A stretch of 58,289 nt of DNA. Origin: a virus. Location of the stretch: the IMG/VR virus record IMGVR_UViG_3300027513_000017, positions 1 through 58,289 of that record; one strand, written 5' to 3'. Within the stretch, counting starts at the first letter, position 1; the number at the start of each line of letters is the position of its first letter. The position numbers were made by a program, and so were the translations under genes. The notes beneath the pieces were generated by a model. That model ran no database searches. It saw only the letters and a list, made by a program, of their open reading frames with translations, and was not told the DNA's origin. This document shows positions 8,226-16,298 of the stretch, one piece after another.

Positions 8226-11200
8226 ATGGCCGTTTGCACAGTTACAGGAATAACTCAAGGTCTTGCTCTGAACTCACTCACGGGTTTAGTTGAGTTCGTC
8301 CCCGTTGCAGGCGTCAAAATCTTCGTTAAGAAGATCAATCTTTCCGGCACAATAATCCAATACAGAGAAAAGAAAGTCGCTACCTCAAACTCTCTCGGTG
8401 AGGTCGAGTTTGAGCTTCCCCGTGCTTGCAACGCACTGATTGAGGGGCCATTCATAATCGGGTCAACCGACTTCTCAAGTGGAGTGTGGGTATCAATCCC
8501 TGACGCTGCTACGGCAGACTTAGAAGACTTGGGTGAGGCTGTTGTATTAGTTCCTAATGCAATGGCCGAACATCTAGCGGCGGCTGATCCTCATGCTCAA
8601 TATCTTCTAGCCGCAGAAGGGGCCGCGTTAATCACGGCTCACGAAGCAGCGGTTAATCCACATCCGACATATCTAACGCAAGCCGAAGGCGATGGCCTAT
8701 ATGGGCCAAAACAAGACTTCATAGTTGGGGATTACGCATCACTAGCACTTGCGGTGGCAGGGGCGACGGCGGTAGGCGGAACGCTGATCATTAACTCAGC
8801 GGCGACTTGTCCGACGAACTTAACGGTTCCGGCAGATGTCACTTTGCAGTTCACGCGCAAGGGTTCAATCTCGATTACTACAGGCGCAACGCTCACTATC
8901 GTTGGTCCAATTCAAGCAAGTCCTGTTCAAATCTTTAGTAATGCCGTCAGTGGACAGGGAACGGTTTCTTTCGCAGGCAACACGTCGTTAGAAAAGGTTT
9001 ACCCGCAATGGTGGGGCGCAGTCGGTGACGGATCAACTGACATTCGTGCAGCGGCTCAGGCAGCTCTCGACGCGGTGGGAACAGCGGGGGGCGGTTCGGT
9101 ACATTTCATTGCCGCCTCAAGCGGTTATTACACGACCGGATCGCTCCGCCCGTCATCGAACACCACTGTTTCAGGAGACGGCTATCTCTCGCAAATCAAA
9201 TGCCCTACTGCGGGCTGGACGTTATCGTATCCAACGAACTACGGCATCATCAACATTGACCGGAAATCGAATGTTCGCGTCACAGGTCTGAGGATTACCG
9301 GAACCAACTCAGTCGCTACCGCAACCACAGCTCCAAAACTCATTTTCCTTGATGGAACACTAGCAAGCCCGATAACAAACATTCAGATCGACCACAATTC
9401 TTTCGACACGACAGTTGATGAGGGCATTTGGCAGGGTGGCGCTCAGGCTTACATTACCAAGATAGATATTTCAAACAACTACTTTACCAACATTGCCTAC
9501 AAGGGAACGGCCTACGGTGGCCTGCCGACGATTCAGTTCAACGCTGAAGAAGGCACGATCTCCAATAACCGTTTTTATCAAGTAGGGATGGCGATCGGGG
9601 CTTCAGGCGCGAGAATCACGATTACAGGAAACGTAGTAAAGGATGTCTCAGCCAACGCGATTTCTATTGGAGATGACACAGAGATCGGCGTCACTACTAT
9701 TACCGGAAACACCGTCGAGTTTAATGAGCAGGCCTCGGGAAGTTCGCGCTCTGGCATATTGCTAGGTGGAGGCGTAACGAATCGATCAGCAGTAGTAAGC
9801 GGCAATATGGTTCGACTCATAGGCACGGCGGGAATAGGCAGCGCACGTTGTTATTACGTTGAAAATATTGGCGATGCTTTGGTGGTGGGTAATTGGGCGG
9901 AGATTCAGGTTCGGGGCAGAGGATTTGTAGTTGTAGGAACGGCGGCGGGGTCAACTGTTGACCTTAGATCCAACACCGTGAAGATCGTCTCTGAAAGTGG
10001 AACGTCGCTAGCTTTTAACGCTCGGCCAAATGGTGGCGGACAGACTCTCAACTTAATCTCTTCTGACAATCATGTATACGGCATCAGCGGAGAAGGTCAG
10101 GGATCGTTTGCCTACGACTACAGAGACGCTGGAGGTGGAACGCTTAATTCGGTTTCACAAGGGGATTGTGCTAGCGGGGGATACATTGCCACAGGGTCTA
10201 ATCAAATCTACCAGGCCGCAAACCTGAATCTCTCTAACGTCCCTGTCTACGACAATGCGAGTATTACCGCTTATAGCGCGTTCTTAAGTAACCCTTTACT
10301 TCGCACGCTAAGTATTGCTCCACCAGTCAGCACTCAGACCATCGCTTCAGGAGTTATCACAATCACCGGAGCGGGAGTTAGTATCGCAAACAGACAAACT
10401 CGGCTCCGCATTGATACCGAGAGCGCGGCGGCGAGTGACGATCTGGACACAATCAACGGCGGGCTAGATGGTGACATTCTTATCTTACAGACCATAGTTA
10501 GCACCAGAGATGTCGTGGTTAAGGACAACACTGGAAACATTCTCTGCGGCTCAAATGTGACACTAGGCACTACGAGTGATCGACTAGTCCTTCTATATGA
10601 CGGAGGTCTAAGTAAGTGGGTACAACTCGCTAGAAGTATCGGCGGCGCGTTTCAGATCACCTCGGCGGGCACTGACTACGCTACTAAGGCGTACATCCTA
10701 AGAAATAGCAGTGGCACGGTCTTGCAAACTGTCACCAGCGATGGGCGGACTTACATCGGTGCTGACACGGGGACAGACAGCAACCTCGTTGTCACGAATC
10801 CGTCGGGCTCTAGCAAGGTCTTGTTAGCAATGAAAGATTTGAATGCTACTGGCACCCCCGAGCTAACTTTTGCGGGGGGAAGTAGCGCGGTTAGTATTTA
10901 CCTAAGCGGAAGCAGCGGCCTAATAAATTTCGGTAACTCTGGAGTTCAAACCCAACAGGTTGTCTTAAACACAGCAAATAACATTCTTAGTTTTGGTGGA
11001 GCGGCGTCTGCGTCCTTTCCAGGTCTCAAGCCAAGTTCCACTACACTCCGCGTTCGACTCGCCAACGACTCAGCCGATGCGCCGTTCTCCGCATCTAACG
11101 CTACCTTCTCAGGGTACATCTCCAACACCGCTCCAGTAACTAAGACAGCAGACTTCACTTGGGCCGCTACTGAGAATTGGATCATTGCTGACAAGGCGGC

Positions 11201-11417
11201 GGGAACACTCACTGCGACACTCCCCGCAGCCGCATCCTTCACTGGTCGGACTCTTGTAATCAAAACCATTCAAGCGCAGACCGTTGTGAGCGCGAGTTCC
11301 AATGTGGTCCCGCAAGTTGGCGGTGCGGCAGGAACGGCGATACTTGCCGCCACAGCGGGCAAATGGGCGCGACTCATTTCAGACGGCTCAAATTGGATTG
11401 TAATGGAGAGTAATTAA
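8226..11417 (+). CDS. Tail spike with pectate-lyase-like right-handed beta-helix
   Basis: 1,063 aa from ATG 8226. The N-terminal 110 residues are a small beta domain that probably attaches to the tail. Residues about 115-165 contain HxxYL repeats (DPHAQYLL, NPHPTYL) typical of phage fibre linkers. PQWWGAVGDGSTDIRAAAQA (about residues 260-280) is the classic entry motif of the pectate-lyase superfamily helix, followed by many N-rich rungs (DHNSFD, ISNNYF, ITGNVV, VSGNMV) to about residue 650. The rest is a beta-rich C-terminal region. The likely role is a receptor-binding spike that cleaves or lyses host surface polysaccharide. Substrate cannot be read from sequence. Confidence 0.87.
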   Translation: MAVCTVTGITQGLALNSLTGLVEFVPVAGVKIFVKKINLSGTIIQYREKKVATSNSLGEVEFELPRACNALIEGPFIIGSTDFSSGVWVSIPDAATADLEDLGEAVVLVPNAMAEHLAAADPHAQYLLAAEGAALITAHEAAVNPHPTYLTQAEGDGLYGPKQDFIVGDYASLALAVAGATAVGGTLIINSAATCPTNLTVPADVTLQFTRKGSISITTGATLTIVGPIQASPVQIFSNAVSGQGTVSFAGNTSLEKVYPQWWGAVGDGSTDIRAAAQAALDAVGTAGGGSVHFIAASSGYYTTGSLRPSSNTTVSGDGYLSQIKCPTAGWTLSYPTNYGIINIDRKSNVRVTGLRITGTNSVATATTAPKLIFLDGTLASPITNIQIDHNSFDTTVDEGIWQGGAQAYITKIDISNNYFTNIAYKGTAYGGLPTIQFNAEEGTISNNRFYQVGMAIGASGARITITGNVVKDVSANAISIGDDTEIGVTTITGNTVEFNEQASGSSRSGILLGGGVTNRSAVVSGNMVRLIGTAGIGSARCYYVENIGDALVVGNWAEIQVRGRGFVVVGTAAGSTVDLRSNTVKIVSESGTSLAFNARPNGGGQTLNLISSDNHVYGISGEGQGSFAYDYRDAGGGTLNSVSQGDCASGGYIATGSNQIYQAANLNLSNVPVYDNASITAYSAFLSNPLLRTLSIAPPVSTQTIASGVITITGAGVSIANRQTRLRIDTESAAASDDLDTINGGLDGDILILQTIVSTRDVVVKDNTGNILCGSNVTLGTTSDRLVLLYDGGLSKWVQLARSIGGAFQITSAGTDYATKAYILRNSSGTVLQTVTSDGRTYIGADTGTDSNLVVTNPSGSSKVLLAMKDLNATGTPELTFAGGSSAVSIYLSGSSGLINFGNSGVQTQQVVLNTANNILSFGGAASASFPGLKPSSTTLRVRLANDSADAPFSASNATFSGYISNTAPVTKTADFTWAATENWIIADKAAGTLTATLPAAASFTGRTLVIKTIQAQTVVSASSNVVPQVGGAAGTAILAATAGKWARLISDGSNWIVMESN

Positions 11418-11418
11418 C

Positions 11419-11496
11419 ATGGACATTTCAGAATTCGATAATTTAGCAGACTGTCTTAATTCTCTGACTCCTGAAGAACGCGAAGAAGCAATCTAA
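11419..11496 (+). CDS. Very small acidic protein, 25 aa
   Basis: ATG 11419 starts 2 bases after the spike stop codon and encodes MDISEFDNLADCLNSLTPEE plus five more residues. It is acidic and probably helical. The tight spacing after the spike gene supports translation, but with only 25 codons it could be chance. No family is recognised. Confidence 0.4.
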   Translation: MDISEFDNLADCLNSLTPEEREEAI

Positions 11497-11504
11497 ACTA
11501 AACC

Positions 11505-12251
11505 GTGCCTTACTCCGAACCGCGAAAACTCAACACTAAACGCGGACAGCATAAGTACCTCAACAATGCGTGGTGTATTAAGTGTCGTCAGCCGATGGCT
11601 CGACACGCCCGCAACTTCACCTGTAGCAACTGCCATCTTGCAACCCGACTTAGTTCAGTCGCAACGGTTCGTTCTCCTCGGTCCGTTTCAACTAAAAGAA
11701 TTCAGCGGCCAGCGGCTACCCGCCCTTACTGTCTGAAAGACAGGAATCAGATGTCGCACTACGGCAAAAGGTGGCGTTGTTCAACGTGTGGCAGAGAGTT
11801 AAACAAGCATATTGTCAGGCCAATACGTCGCGGCACGATGAAGCAAAACGTAAGTCCAGAGAACCCGTGGTGTCTAACTTGTCGAATGAAGATGTATAGC
11901 AATGGCGAGAAGCGGCGCCGCTTCCGCTGTCGTCGTTGCAGGGTCAATGTGCTCCCGCAAACAACCCGCTATGTCTCATCAGTATTCAGATGGCAGACAC
12001 GCGGATTGGTAACTGATGCCAATCTCCCTAACGAGTTTTTGCAACGAATGGATCGTTCGGTTCCTTATGGATTACCACAAGAAATGCGGGAAGACATTTT
12101 GCAGGAGTTAATGATGGAAGTCTTGGAAGGCATCAACAGGGTTGTAGCGAACGTGCCTGAGTTCATTCGCAAGTACAAGAAGGAGTACCCATTCCGAATG
12201 TACTCGCTGGATGACCCGTATTCAGGTTTAGCAGAGAGGTTAGTAGGATGA
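11505..12251 (+). CDS. Three-zinc-ribbon protein with sigma-like C-terminus
   Basis: 248 aa with a GTG start at 11505. Three similar zinc-ribbon units occur at residues about 23-43, 74-96 and 122-144: WCIKC...FTCSNC, YCLKD...WRCSTC and WCLTC...FRCRRC. The second has Asp in place of one Cys, so it may not bind zinc. The C-terminal 70 residues (PQEMREDILQELMMEVLEGI and later FRMYSLDDPYSGLAERL) resemble phage sigma-like or transcription-regulator segments where SLD.P...L..L recurs. I infer a DNA-binding regulator, perhaps of late transcription. The family is not certain. It overlaps the next gene by 4 bp (ATGA). Confidence 0.65.
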   Translation: MPYSEPRKLNTKRGQHKYLNNAWCIKCRQPMARHARNFTCSNCHLATRLSSVATVRSPRSVSTKRIQRPAATRPYCLKDRNQMSHYGKRWRCSTCGRELNKHIVRPIRRGTMKQNVSPENPWCLTCRMKMYSNGEKRRRFRCRRCRVNVLPQTTRYVSSVFRWQTRGLVTDANLPNEFLQRMDRSVPYGLPQEMREDILQELMMEVLEGINRVVANVPEFIRKYKKEYPFRMYSLDDPYSGLAERLVG

Positions 12252-12559
12252 AAACACGAACTAAAGTAGGAATTGGCATTGCAGGAGCTGTTACCGCAGG
12301 AGCGGCCTTGATGTTTCAATTACAACAGCCGGCTCCAGTAGTTATCCAGGCTAAGGAGCCTGAGTGCATCTTTGATCCGCCGAAGTCCACGAACGCGATC
12401 AACGCTCCGTGCTTCACCGTCCTTACCGCGGTGGCCAAGGATGACAAAGGCGCGACTGGCGTCCATCCCGTAGTCATTCACTTCACCCCTAAACCATCAC
12501 CGACTCCACCGTGCAAGATTGTTTCGACTGTCAACGGGCCTCGGTGCGTTCCGCTCTAG
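12248..12559 (+). CDS. Small exported or membrane-anchored protein, 103 aa
   Basis: The N-terminus MKTRTKVGIGIAGAVTAGAA is a basic start plus hydrophobic segment, a signal peptide or anchor. The rest is Pro-rich with four Cys residues (CIFDPP, PCFTV, PPCKIV, RCVPL) that could form disulfides in the periplasm. No family recognised. It is the last gene of the rightward late region. Its stop ends at 12559 and the opposite-strand gene's stop starts at 12560, with no spacer for a terminator. Confidence 0.65.
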   Translation: MKTRTKVGIGIAGAVTAGAALMFQLQQPAPVVIQAKEPECIFDPPKSTNAINAPCFTVLTAVAKDDKGATGVHPVVIHFTPKPSPTPPCKIVSTVNGPRCVPL

Positions 12560-13171
12560 TTACTCATCCTCTGCTGAACGAGCAGCGGCTCGGTCGGCAA
12601 TCCAGCGGAAGCGTTCAGCCGCGTCACTGTTAGCATCGACACACTTGGCTCCTGCTTGGGCTACTTCAACAATTCTAAGCATCACTGAACGCAACAAGAC
12701 CAAGTCCGTCTCTTCGCTAACGCTGCTGGTGAACTCACACTTGCAGCCGCACTCTTTAGATTCAGGAGCCTCGTCGTGCTCGATCCACTTTTCACAGATA
12801 CCTCCTTCGTTGTCGCTGAATCGTTCTTCGTGTCGGCACAGAACACAGCGGCGAACGGCGACGTACTCTTGCGGTGGACAAGCTATGCACTCCATCGACC
12901 ACAGGACTCCGTGTTCACACTTGCTGCTGGCTGAGTCAGCGGGAAGAACAATCGCATCCGGCGCGTCGGGGTCTAACTCCCTGCGGAGCGCGAGCATTCG
13001 GATCATCTCATCGCGTTGGTCAGCGGGAGCGGTTACGTTTACCATCCACGCCCGACATTGTTCGCAGGTTACTCCCTGAACTTTTCGCCAATTGCACTTT
13101 GGGCATTCCCAAGTAACGTGATTCTTGTTGTCAGCGGGAGCGGGTGCGTCGCAAGGTTTAGCTATCGGCAT
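12560..13171 (-). CDS. Cys-rich zinc-binding early protein, 203 aa
   Basis: Last gene of the leftward operon. It has CPKCNW then CEQC (residues about 23-40), KCEHG...CIAC (about 84-98), RCVLC and a CGCKC cluster (about 107-145), so several zinc-ribbon or treble-clef sites are likely. The start ATG 13171 abuts the previous stop. Two APAD segments (near 13020-13032 and 13131-13143) are encoded by the same 13-bp sequence, which also occurs in the 13471-13974 gene. The function is not recognised; host takeover is the usual role for such operons. Confidence 0.7.
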   Translation of the reverse strand: MPIAKPCDAPAPADNKNHVTWECPKCNWRKVQGVTCEQCRAWMVNVTAPADQRDEMIRMLALRRELDPDAPDAIVLPADSASSKCEHGVLWSMECIACPPQEYVAVRRCVLCRHEERFSDNEGGICEKWIEHDEAPESKECGCKCEFTSSVSEETDLVLLRSVMLRIVEVAQAGAKCVDANSDAAERFRWIADRAAARSAEDE

Positions 13172-13468
13172 TTACTTCCCTCCTTCGGCTGCAAGGGTAA
13201 TGGACTCTAACGCGGTAATGAGTCTGTTAGTCCAGTCACGCACCACCGCTTCGTACTCGGCCTTTGAAAAGGTTAGAGATGGATCGCGCAGCCGCTTTTT
13301 CACCGCTTCAATACACTTCGCCTTCATTGCTTCTGCGCTTCGTTGGCGGGATTCTCTAATTGCCTTTTGTAGCGCAATAGCTAACTCGTCTTGCATCTGG
13401 TCAATAACGTCTGCGACCACGCGATCTACCACGTAATCTTCACCGTCGATTTTGATTGTTTGATTCAT
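13172..13468 (-). CDS. Hypothetical early protein, 98 aa
   Basis: Starts MNQTIKIDGEDYVVDRVVAD at ATG 13468, just after the upstream stop. The beginning is a short beta segment and the remainder is a charged helix (about residues 25-85), possibly a coiled coil. No family recognised. It abuts the downstream gene without a gap. Confidence 0.65.
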   Translation of the reverse strand: MNQTIKIDGEDYVVDRVVADVIDQMQDELAIALQKAIRESRQRSAEAMKAKCIEAVKKRLRDPSLTFSKAEYEAVVRDWTNRLITALESITLAAEGGK

Positions 13469-13470
13469 CT

Positions 13471-13974
13471 TTAATCCCACCATTCGCCGCCATCTGGCTT
13501 GCAGTTCTTGAGTGCTTCTGACGGATTACAAAAGTCACAACGAAAGACGTGTCCCGTACCTTTGCACGTACAGTCGGCTGGATGCTCGGTTCTAATTGGG
13601 TGCTCGGTGCATAGGTAGGAACTCATTGGAACGCCCATATCGCACTTATCGCATTCAGGGTCGCGCTCGATTACTTGCGCGTCCTTCTTCATTGCTTCTC
13701 CTGCATCAGCGGGAGCGGCTGCTAGGTGGCGGGAGATGGCGTCTACAAGTTTCAAGCCTTTGGCGTAGGACGTGTCGTTGCGGACGTATTCGAGAACATC
13801 GCGCAAGTCGTCCAGCGCGGTTTGCCACTCAGCGTCTACTGTAGTTGCTCGGCGTTCTAACCATGACTCGAACACGCCTACCAGCGCATCAATGTCAGCG
13901 TTCTCCAGCGAGCATCCAGCAATATCCGACTCCGCAATAGCGCGGGTTAATTCGGTTCGTTCCGCGTCGTTCAT
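13471..13974 (-). CDS. Early protein with C-terminal Cys-rich zinc module, 167 aa
   Basis: The first 110 residues are predominantly helical. The C-terminal part contains ECDKCDMG, then CTEH, DCTCKGTG and CDFC, a pattern close to a DnaJ-type CxxCxGxG zinc module. ATG 13974 is chosen because it overlaps the upstream stop as ATGA; an ATG 12 bases earlier is possible. An APAD segment is encoded by the repeat at 13706-13718. Function unknown. Confidence 0.65.
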   Translation of the reverse strand: MNDAERTELTRAIAESDIAGCSLENADIDALVGVFESWLERRATTVDAEWQTALDDLRDVLEYVRNDTSYAKGLKLVDAISRHLAAAPADAGEAMKKDAQVIERDPECDKCDMGVPMSSYLCTEHPIRTEHPADCTCKGTGHVFRCDFCNPSEALKNCKPDGGEWWD

Positions 13975-14078
13975 TTCAGCCACCATATTGTTGCGACTAC
14001 GACCACCACAAAGATGAGCATCTTCAAGTATTCTTGTTGAAATCCAGTTAGATTCTTATACCAAGACCAAACTTTCAT
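13971..14078 (-). CDS. Small single-pass membrane protein, 35 aa
   Basis: MKVWSWYKNLTGFQQEYLKM is followed by a hydrophobic stretch (LIFVVVVVATIWW) and a final Lys. Both ends overlap neighbours by 4 bp (ATGA), which supports translation. It is probably an inner-membrane micropeptide of unknown role. Confidence 0.6.
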   Translation of the reverse strand: MKVWSWYKNLTGFQQEYLKMLIFVVVVVATIWWLK

Positions 14079-14695
14079 TGTGGGCCATCCTTTCTCGAAT
14101 ATGCAGGACTATTCTCTATTGGCATCCAGAGTGTCGGGGTGATCGGTACGGTATTCCAGCAATCAAACTGACCGTCCCACACCGCTCCAATAAATTCTTC
14201 CCCATTGAATACGCACTCGACCGAACCCCACGGATTGAAGTCAGCGTGAACGAGTTCAGGACTGTAAGCACGAAAGGTTGTGCCATCACGCGGGATAGTT
14301 TCAAGAGGTTGCCATACTGTAGTTGCTGGTACAGGGGGAACCGTGGCGAGCAAGTCCATTGCCTTGCATATCGACTCATGCGCTTTTAGCCTTCGCTTCT
14401 GAATCTCTAGTCCGTCTTCCTTTGGTTTGAGATTCGGATCGTTTGTGAAATTGACTAAGCCATAAGTGCGAAAGTTAATGACGTGAAGATCACCCAGCAC
14501 ACTTGAAAGTAATTCGTTCACCGCTTCTCTCCCAATCAACTCACCTGGGGGAGAGACGGGAATGATTTTCATGGTTCGCATTCCTGAGCCTCCACAGTAT
14601 TTACACTCAACGGTCAGCGTGTTCATAAATGGGACTTTGCCCTTTCCCTTACACGGTTTGCACGTCTCCGGTGCTGGTTGGTTATCTGTAGTCAT
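14075..14695 (-). CDS. Early protein with DnaJ-like CxxCxGxG zinc module, 206 aa
   Basis: Start ATG 14695 has AAAGGAG 6 bases ahead. Residues 12-33 contain CKPCKGKGKV and CKYCGGSGM, two CxxCxGxG repeats of the DnaJ zinc-finger type. The centre is helical and the end has W and P rich segments around WQPLETIPRDGT and TLWMPIENSP. This second part resembles a phage DUF551-like domain (W.P....P......L). Function unknown. It overlaps the gene upstream by 14 bp and the next by 4. Confidence 0.68.
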   Translation of the reverse strand: MTTDNQPAPETCKPCKGKGKVPFMNTLTVECKYCGGSGMRTMKIIPVSPPGELIGREAVNELLSSVLGDLHVINFRTYGLVNFTNDPNLKPKEDGLEIQKRRLKAHESICKAMDLLATVPPVPATTVWQPLETIPRDGTTFRAYSPELVHADFNPWGSVECVFNGEEFIGAVWDGQFDCWNTVPITPTLWMPIENSPAYSRKDGPQ

Positions 14696-14903
14696 GGTTG
14701 CTCCTTTCGTATTCCGCACAATCAGCCATGAACCTGTCAGATGAATCATCAGGCGGTAGCAGGATGTTGTAGCGTGGATGGGCCACAAAGCGACGGTGGC
14801 AACGCTGACAGACGACTTCGTAAAGAATGAAAGCATTGCGTCCCGTAGCGACCGTATCATGCCCGTACCAACGACAGCGAAGCCACTTGAAAAACTTCTC
14901 CAT
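14682..14903 (-). CDS. Small zinc-ribbon protein, 73 aa
   Basis: The N-terminus MEKFFKWLRCRWYGHDTVAT has the W..RW.GHD motif of small phage or host DUF1660-like proteins, followed by VCQRCHRRF, a CxxC knuckle. One zinc site (Cys/His) is likely. The function is unknown. Confidence 0.65.
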   Translation of the reverse strand: MEKFFKWLRCRWYGHDTVATGRNAFILYEVVCQRCHRRFVAHPRYNILLPPDDSSDRFMADCAEYERSNHDYR

Positions 14904-14923
14904 CTACTTCCCTTCCTTTCCTG

Positions 14924-15055
14924 CTACCAAAGCGGCAGCTTCCAAACTAGCCACATCCAAGCGGCCTTTCCGACTATTGCGAGAATCAGGGCGAGCAGCG
15001 CAATTCCCGCGTGAATCCAACCGAGTTCGCTGTTATTACACCGGCAATCGGACAT
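14924..15055 (-). CDS. Small single-pass membrane protein, 43 aa
   Basis: ATG 15055 is adjacent to the upstream stop. The protein begins MSDCRCNNSELGWIHAGIAL and continues through one hydrophobic helix (about residues 14-40) rich in Leu, Ala and Trp. A downstream Shine-Dalgarno-like purine stretch (GGAAAGGAAGGGAAG) serves the next gene. Confidence 0.6.
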   Translation of the reverse strand: MSDCRCNNSELGWIHAGIALLALILAIVGKAAWMWLVWKLPLW

Positions 15056-15385
15056 CTACTTTTCCTTTCCTGCTGCTGCGGTTGCTTTCTGCGCTTGCTC
15101 GAATCGTTTAAGAATCTGGAAGCGGTCGTGTCTAACGACTTCCTCGCCCGACTCGGACAAGTATTTAGATCGCGGCGTTTCGTGTACCGCTAACGTCGCT
15201 TCAGCCCACACCTTTGCTCGCTCTGCTGCTAGAGCGGCTTCGTGTTCGGCTTCGACTTCTGCGAGCATTTCTAGTTCTCGCTCCGCACGAGTTTCTAAAG
15301 TTCGCTGGAGCATGTCTCGTTGCTTGGTTACTTTCGCTAACTCAGCGCGGAGTTCATCGTTAGGTACTGCATTGATGTCAGGCAT
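15056..15385 (-). CDS. Coiled-coil early protein, 109 aa
   Basis: Starts MPDINAVPNDELRAELAKVT. Residues about 8-60 are a strongly charged heptad-like helix rich in Glu, Arg and Ala. The opening DINA and its DNA (CTGCATTGATGTC, 15367-15379) are shared with the starts of the next two genes upstream in the operon. Function unknown. Confidence 0.65.
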   Translation of the reverse strand: MPDINAVPNDELRAELAKVTKQRDMLQRTLETRAERELEMLAEVEAEHEAALAAERAKVWAEATLAVHETPRSKYLSESGEEVVRHDRFQILKRFEQAQKATAAAGKEK

Positions 15386-15387
15386 GG

Positions 15388-15690
15388 CTAGATGTCCTCT
15401 CCGGCGAGCATTTCAACAATCTCATTTTCCAACCATTCGTTCTCTTTACTGAGTTCAAGGTACGCTCTGGCAATGTCCGGCGCGGCGGCGATGAACCTGC
15501 CAGTGTCGTCACGGAGTAGATCAGTCATCCCAACAGCAAGTCGCGGGCTTTCCACTACCGTCCAAGTTAGAACCTCTCCGTTGTGTATCTCGGTACTGGT
15601 TACGCGCTCAACATCGGAGTCGTAATCCCACACTCCCTGCGTAATCTTCTCCAGCAGTGCTGCTACCGTCTCTGCATTGATGTCGGTCAT
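15388..15690 (-). CDS. Hypothetical early protein, 100 aa
   Basis: Start ATG 15690 is chosen for the AAGGAG 7 bases upstream and because the shared MTDINAET opening begins here. It contains a central W..V.SPRLAVGMTDLLRD and FIAAAPDIARAYLEL, the latter typical of small phage proteins of the type seen in many early regions (IAAAPDLLAAL). No biochemical role is known to me. Confidence 0.68.
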   Translation of the reverse strand: MTDINAETVAALLEKITQGVWDYDSDVERVTSTEIHNGEVLTWTVVESPRLAVGMTDLLRDDTGRFIAAAPDIARAYLELSKENEWLENEIVEMLAGEDI

Positions 15691-15700
15691 TTGAGACTCC

Positions 15701-15910
15701 TTAAAGGTCGATGTCGCGGGCTTCGTGGTATTCACATGAAGGCTCGTGGTTAGGATAGTCGGCATTACAGCACCACCAAATCCCGACATTCTCTTGCCAA
15801 ATTGCGGGATGCGGTTCTGCGATGGGAATAAGCGTGCCTGCGTGGTGCTGTTTCTCATCGCAGCGCAAACATGCCTCGGTCTCTGCATTGATGTCTTTAG
15901 TGGTGGTCAC
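15701..15910 (-). CDS. Zinc-binding early protein, 69 aa
   Basis: Begins MTTTKDINAETEACLRCDEK: the DINAET opening of the next gene is repeated here. CLRC, WCC and SCEYHE supply several Cys and His ligands. It overlaps its upstream neighbour by 4 bp (ATGA). The function is unknown. Confidence 0.62.
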   Translation of the reverse strand: MTTTKDINAETEACLRCDEKQHHAGTLIPIAEPHPAIWQENVGIWWCCNADYPNHEPSCEYHEARDIDL

Positions 15911-16089
15911 TGAACTTGTGCTCCTTTACGTCTTTGCAACTCGCGCCACGCTCCGTAAGGGCCACGCCAAAGATTACCTTCAGGGTCTTTCCAGACGCTA
16001 AAACGCTCTTGCTTCCAGCCCGCGATTTCAAGATCGCGCTTCCACGTTTCAATGGAGTGAGAGTCGCCCACTGTTACTGATTCAGACAT
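15907..16089 (-). CDS. Hypothetical early protein, 60 aa
   Basis: MSESVTVGDSHSIETWKRDL opens a small Trp-rich protein with WKDPEGNLWRGPYGAW. A short beta-sheet fold is likely. No family recognised. Overlaps the next gene by 4 bp. Confidence 0.6.
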   Translation of the reverse strand: MSESVTVGDSHSIETWKRDLEIAGWKQERFSVWKDPEGNLWRGPYGAWRELQRRKGAQVQ

Positions 16090-16092
16090 TAG

Positions 16093-16293
16093 CTACTCCT
16101 TCGGGCACATCACGCAATTCATCGCGTCTCTGGCGGTGTCGTACATTTGATCGCAGTCGTCGGACGGACACCAATACTGTTCCGCGTATTCATTGAAACA
16201 AGGCTCGCCAGCGGGTGCGTCACAGTGAAGACATTTTTCTAATAACTTGCGGTCTCGCTGCTTGGGTTTGCCGTCGATATGTACGTGCCTCAT
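16093..16293 (-). CDS. Double Cys-motif zinc protein, 66 aa
   Basis: Contains CLHCDAPAGEPC and then CPSDDCDQMY plus a final CVMC, enough ligands for two zinc sites. It starts MRHVHIDGKPKQRDRKLLEK. The HCDAPAGEPC spacing resembles the CxxC...G.PC module seen again in the gene at 29169. Function unknown. Confidence 0.62.
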   Translation of the reverse strand: MRHVHIDGKPKQRDRKLLEKCLHCDAPAGEPCFNEYAEQYWCPSDDCDQMYDTARDAMNCVMCPKE

Positions 16294-16298
16294 CCCTG

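Noticed and set aside
12519-13210. Rightward frames of 60-190 aa opposite the gene at 12560-13171
   Set aside because: They are antisense shadows: low-complexity Ser/Arg/Ala sequences, no ribosome binding sites, while the minus frame has ordered Cys motifs and coupled starts.
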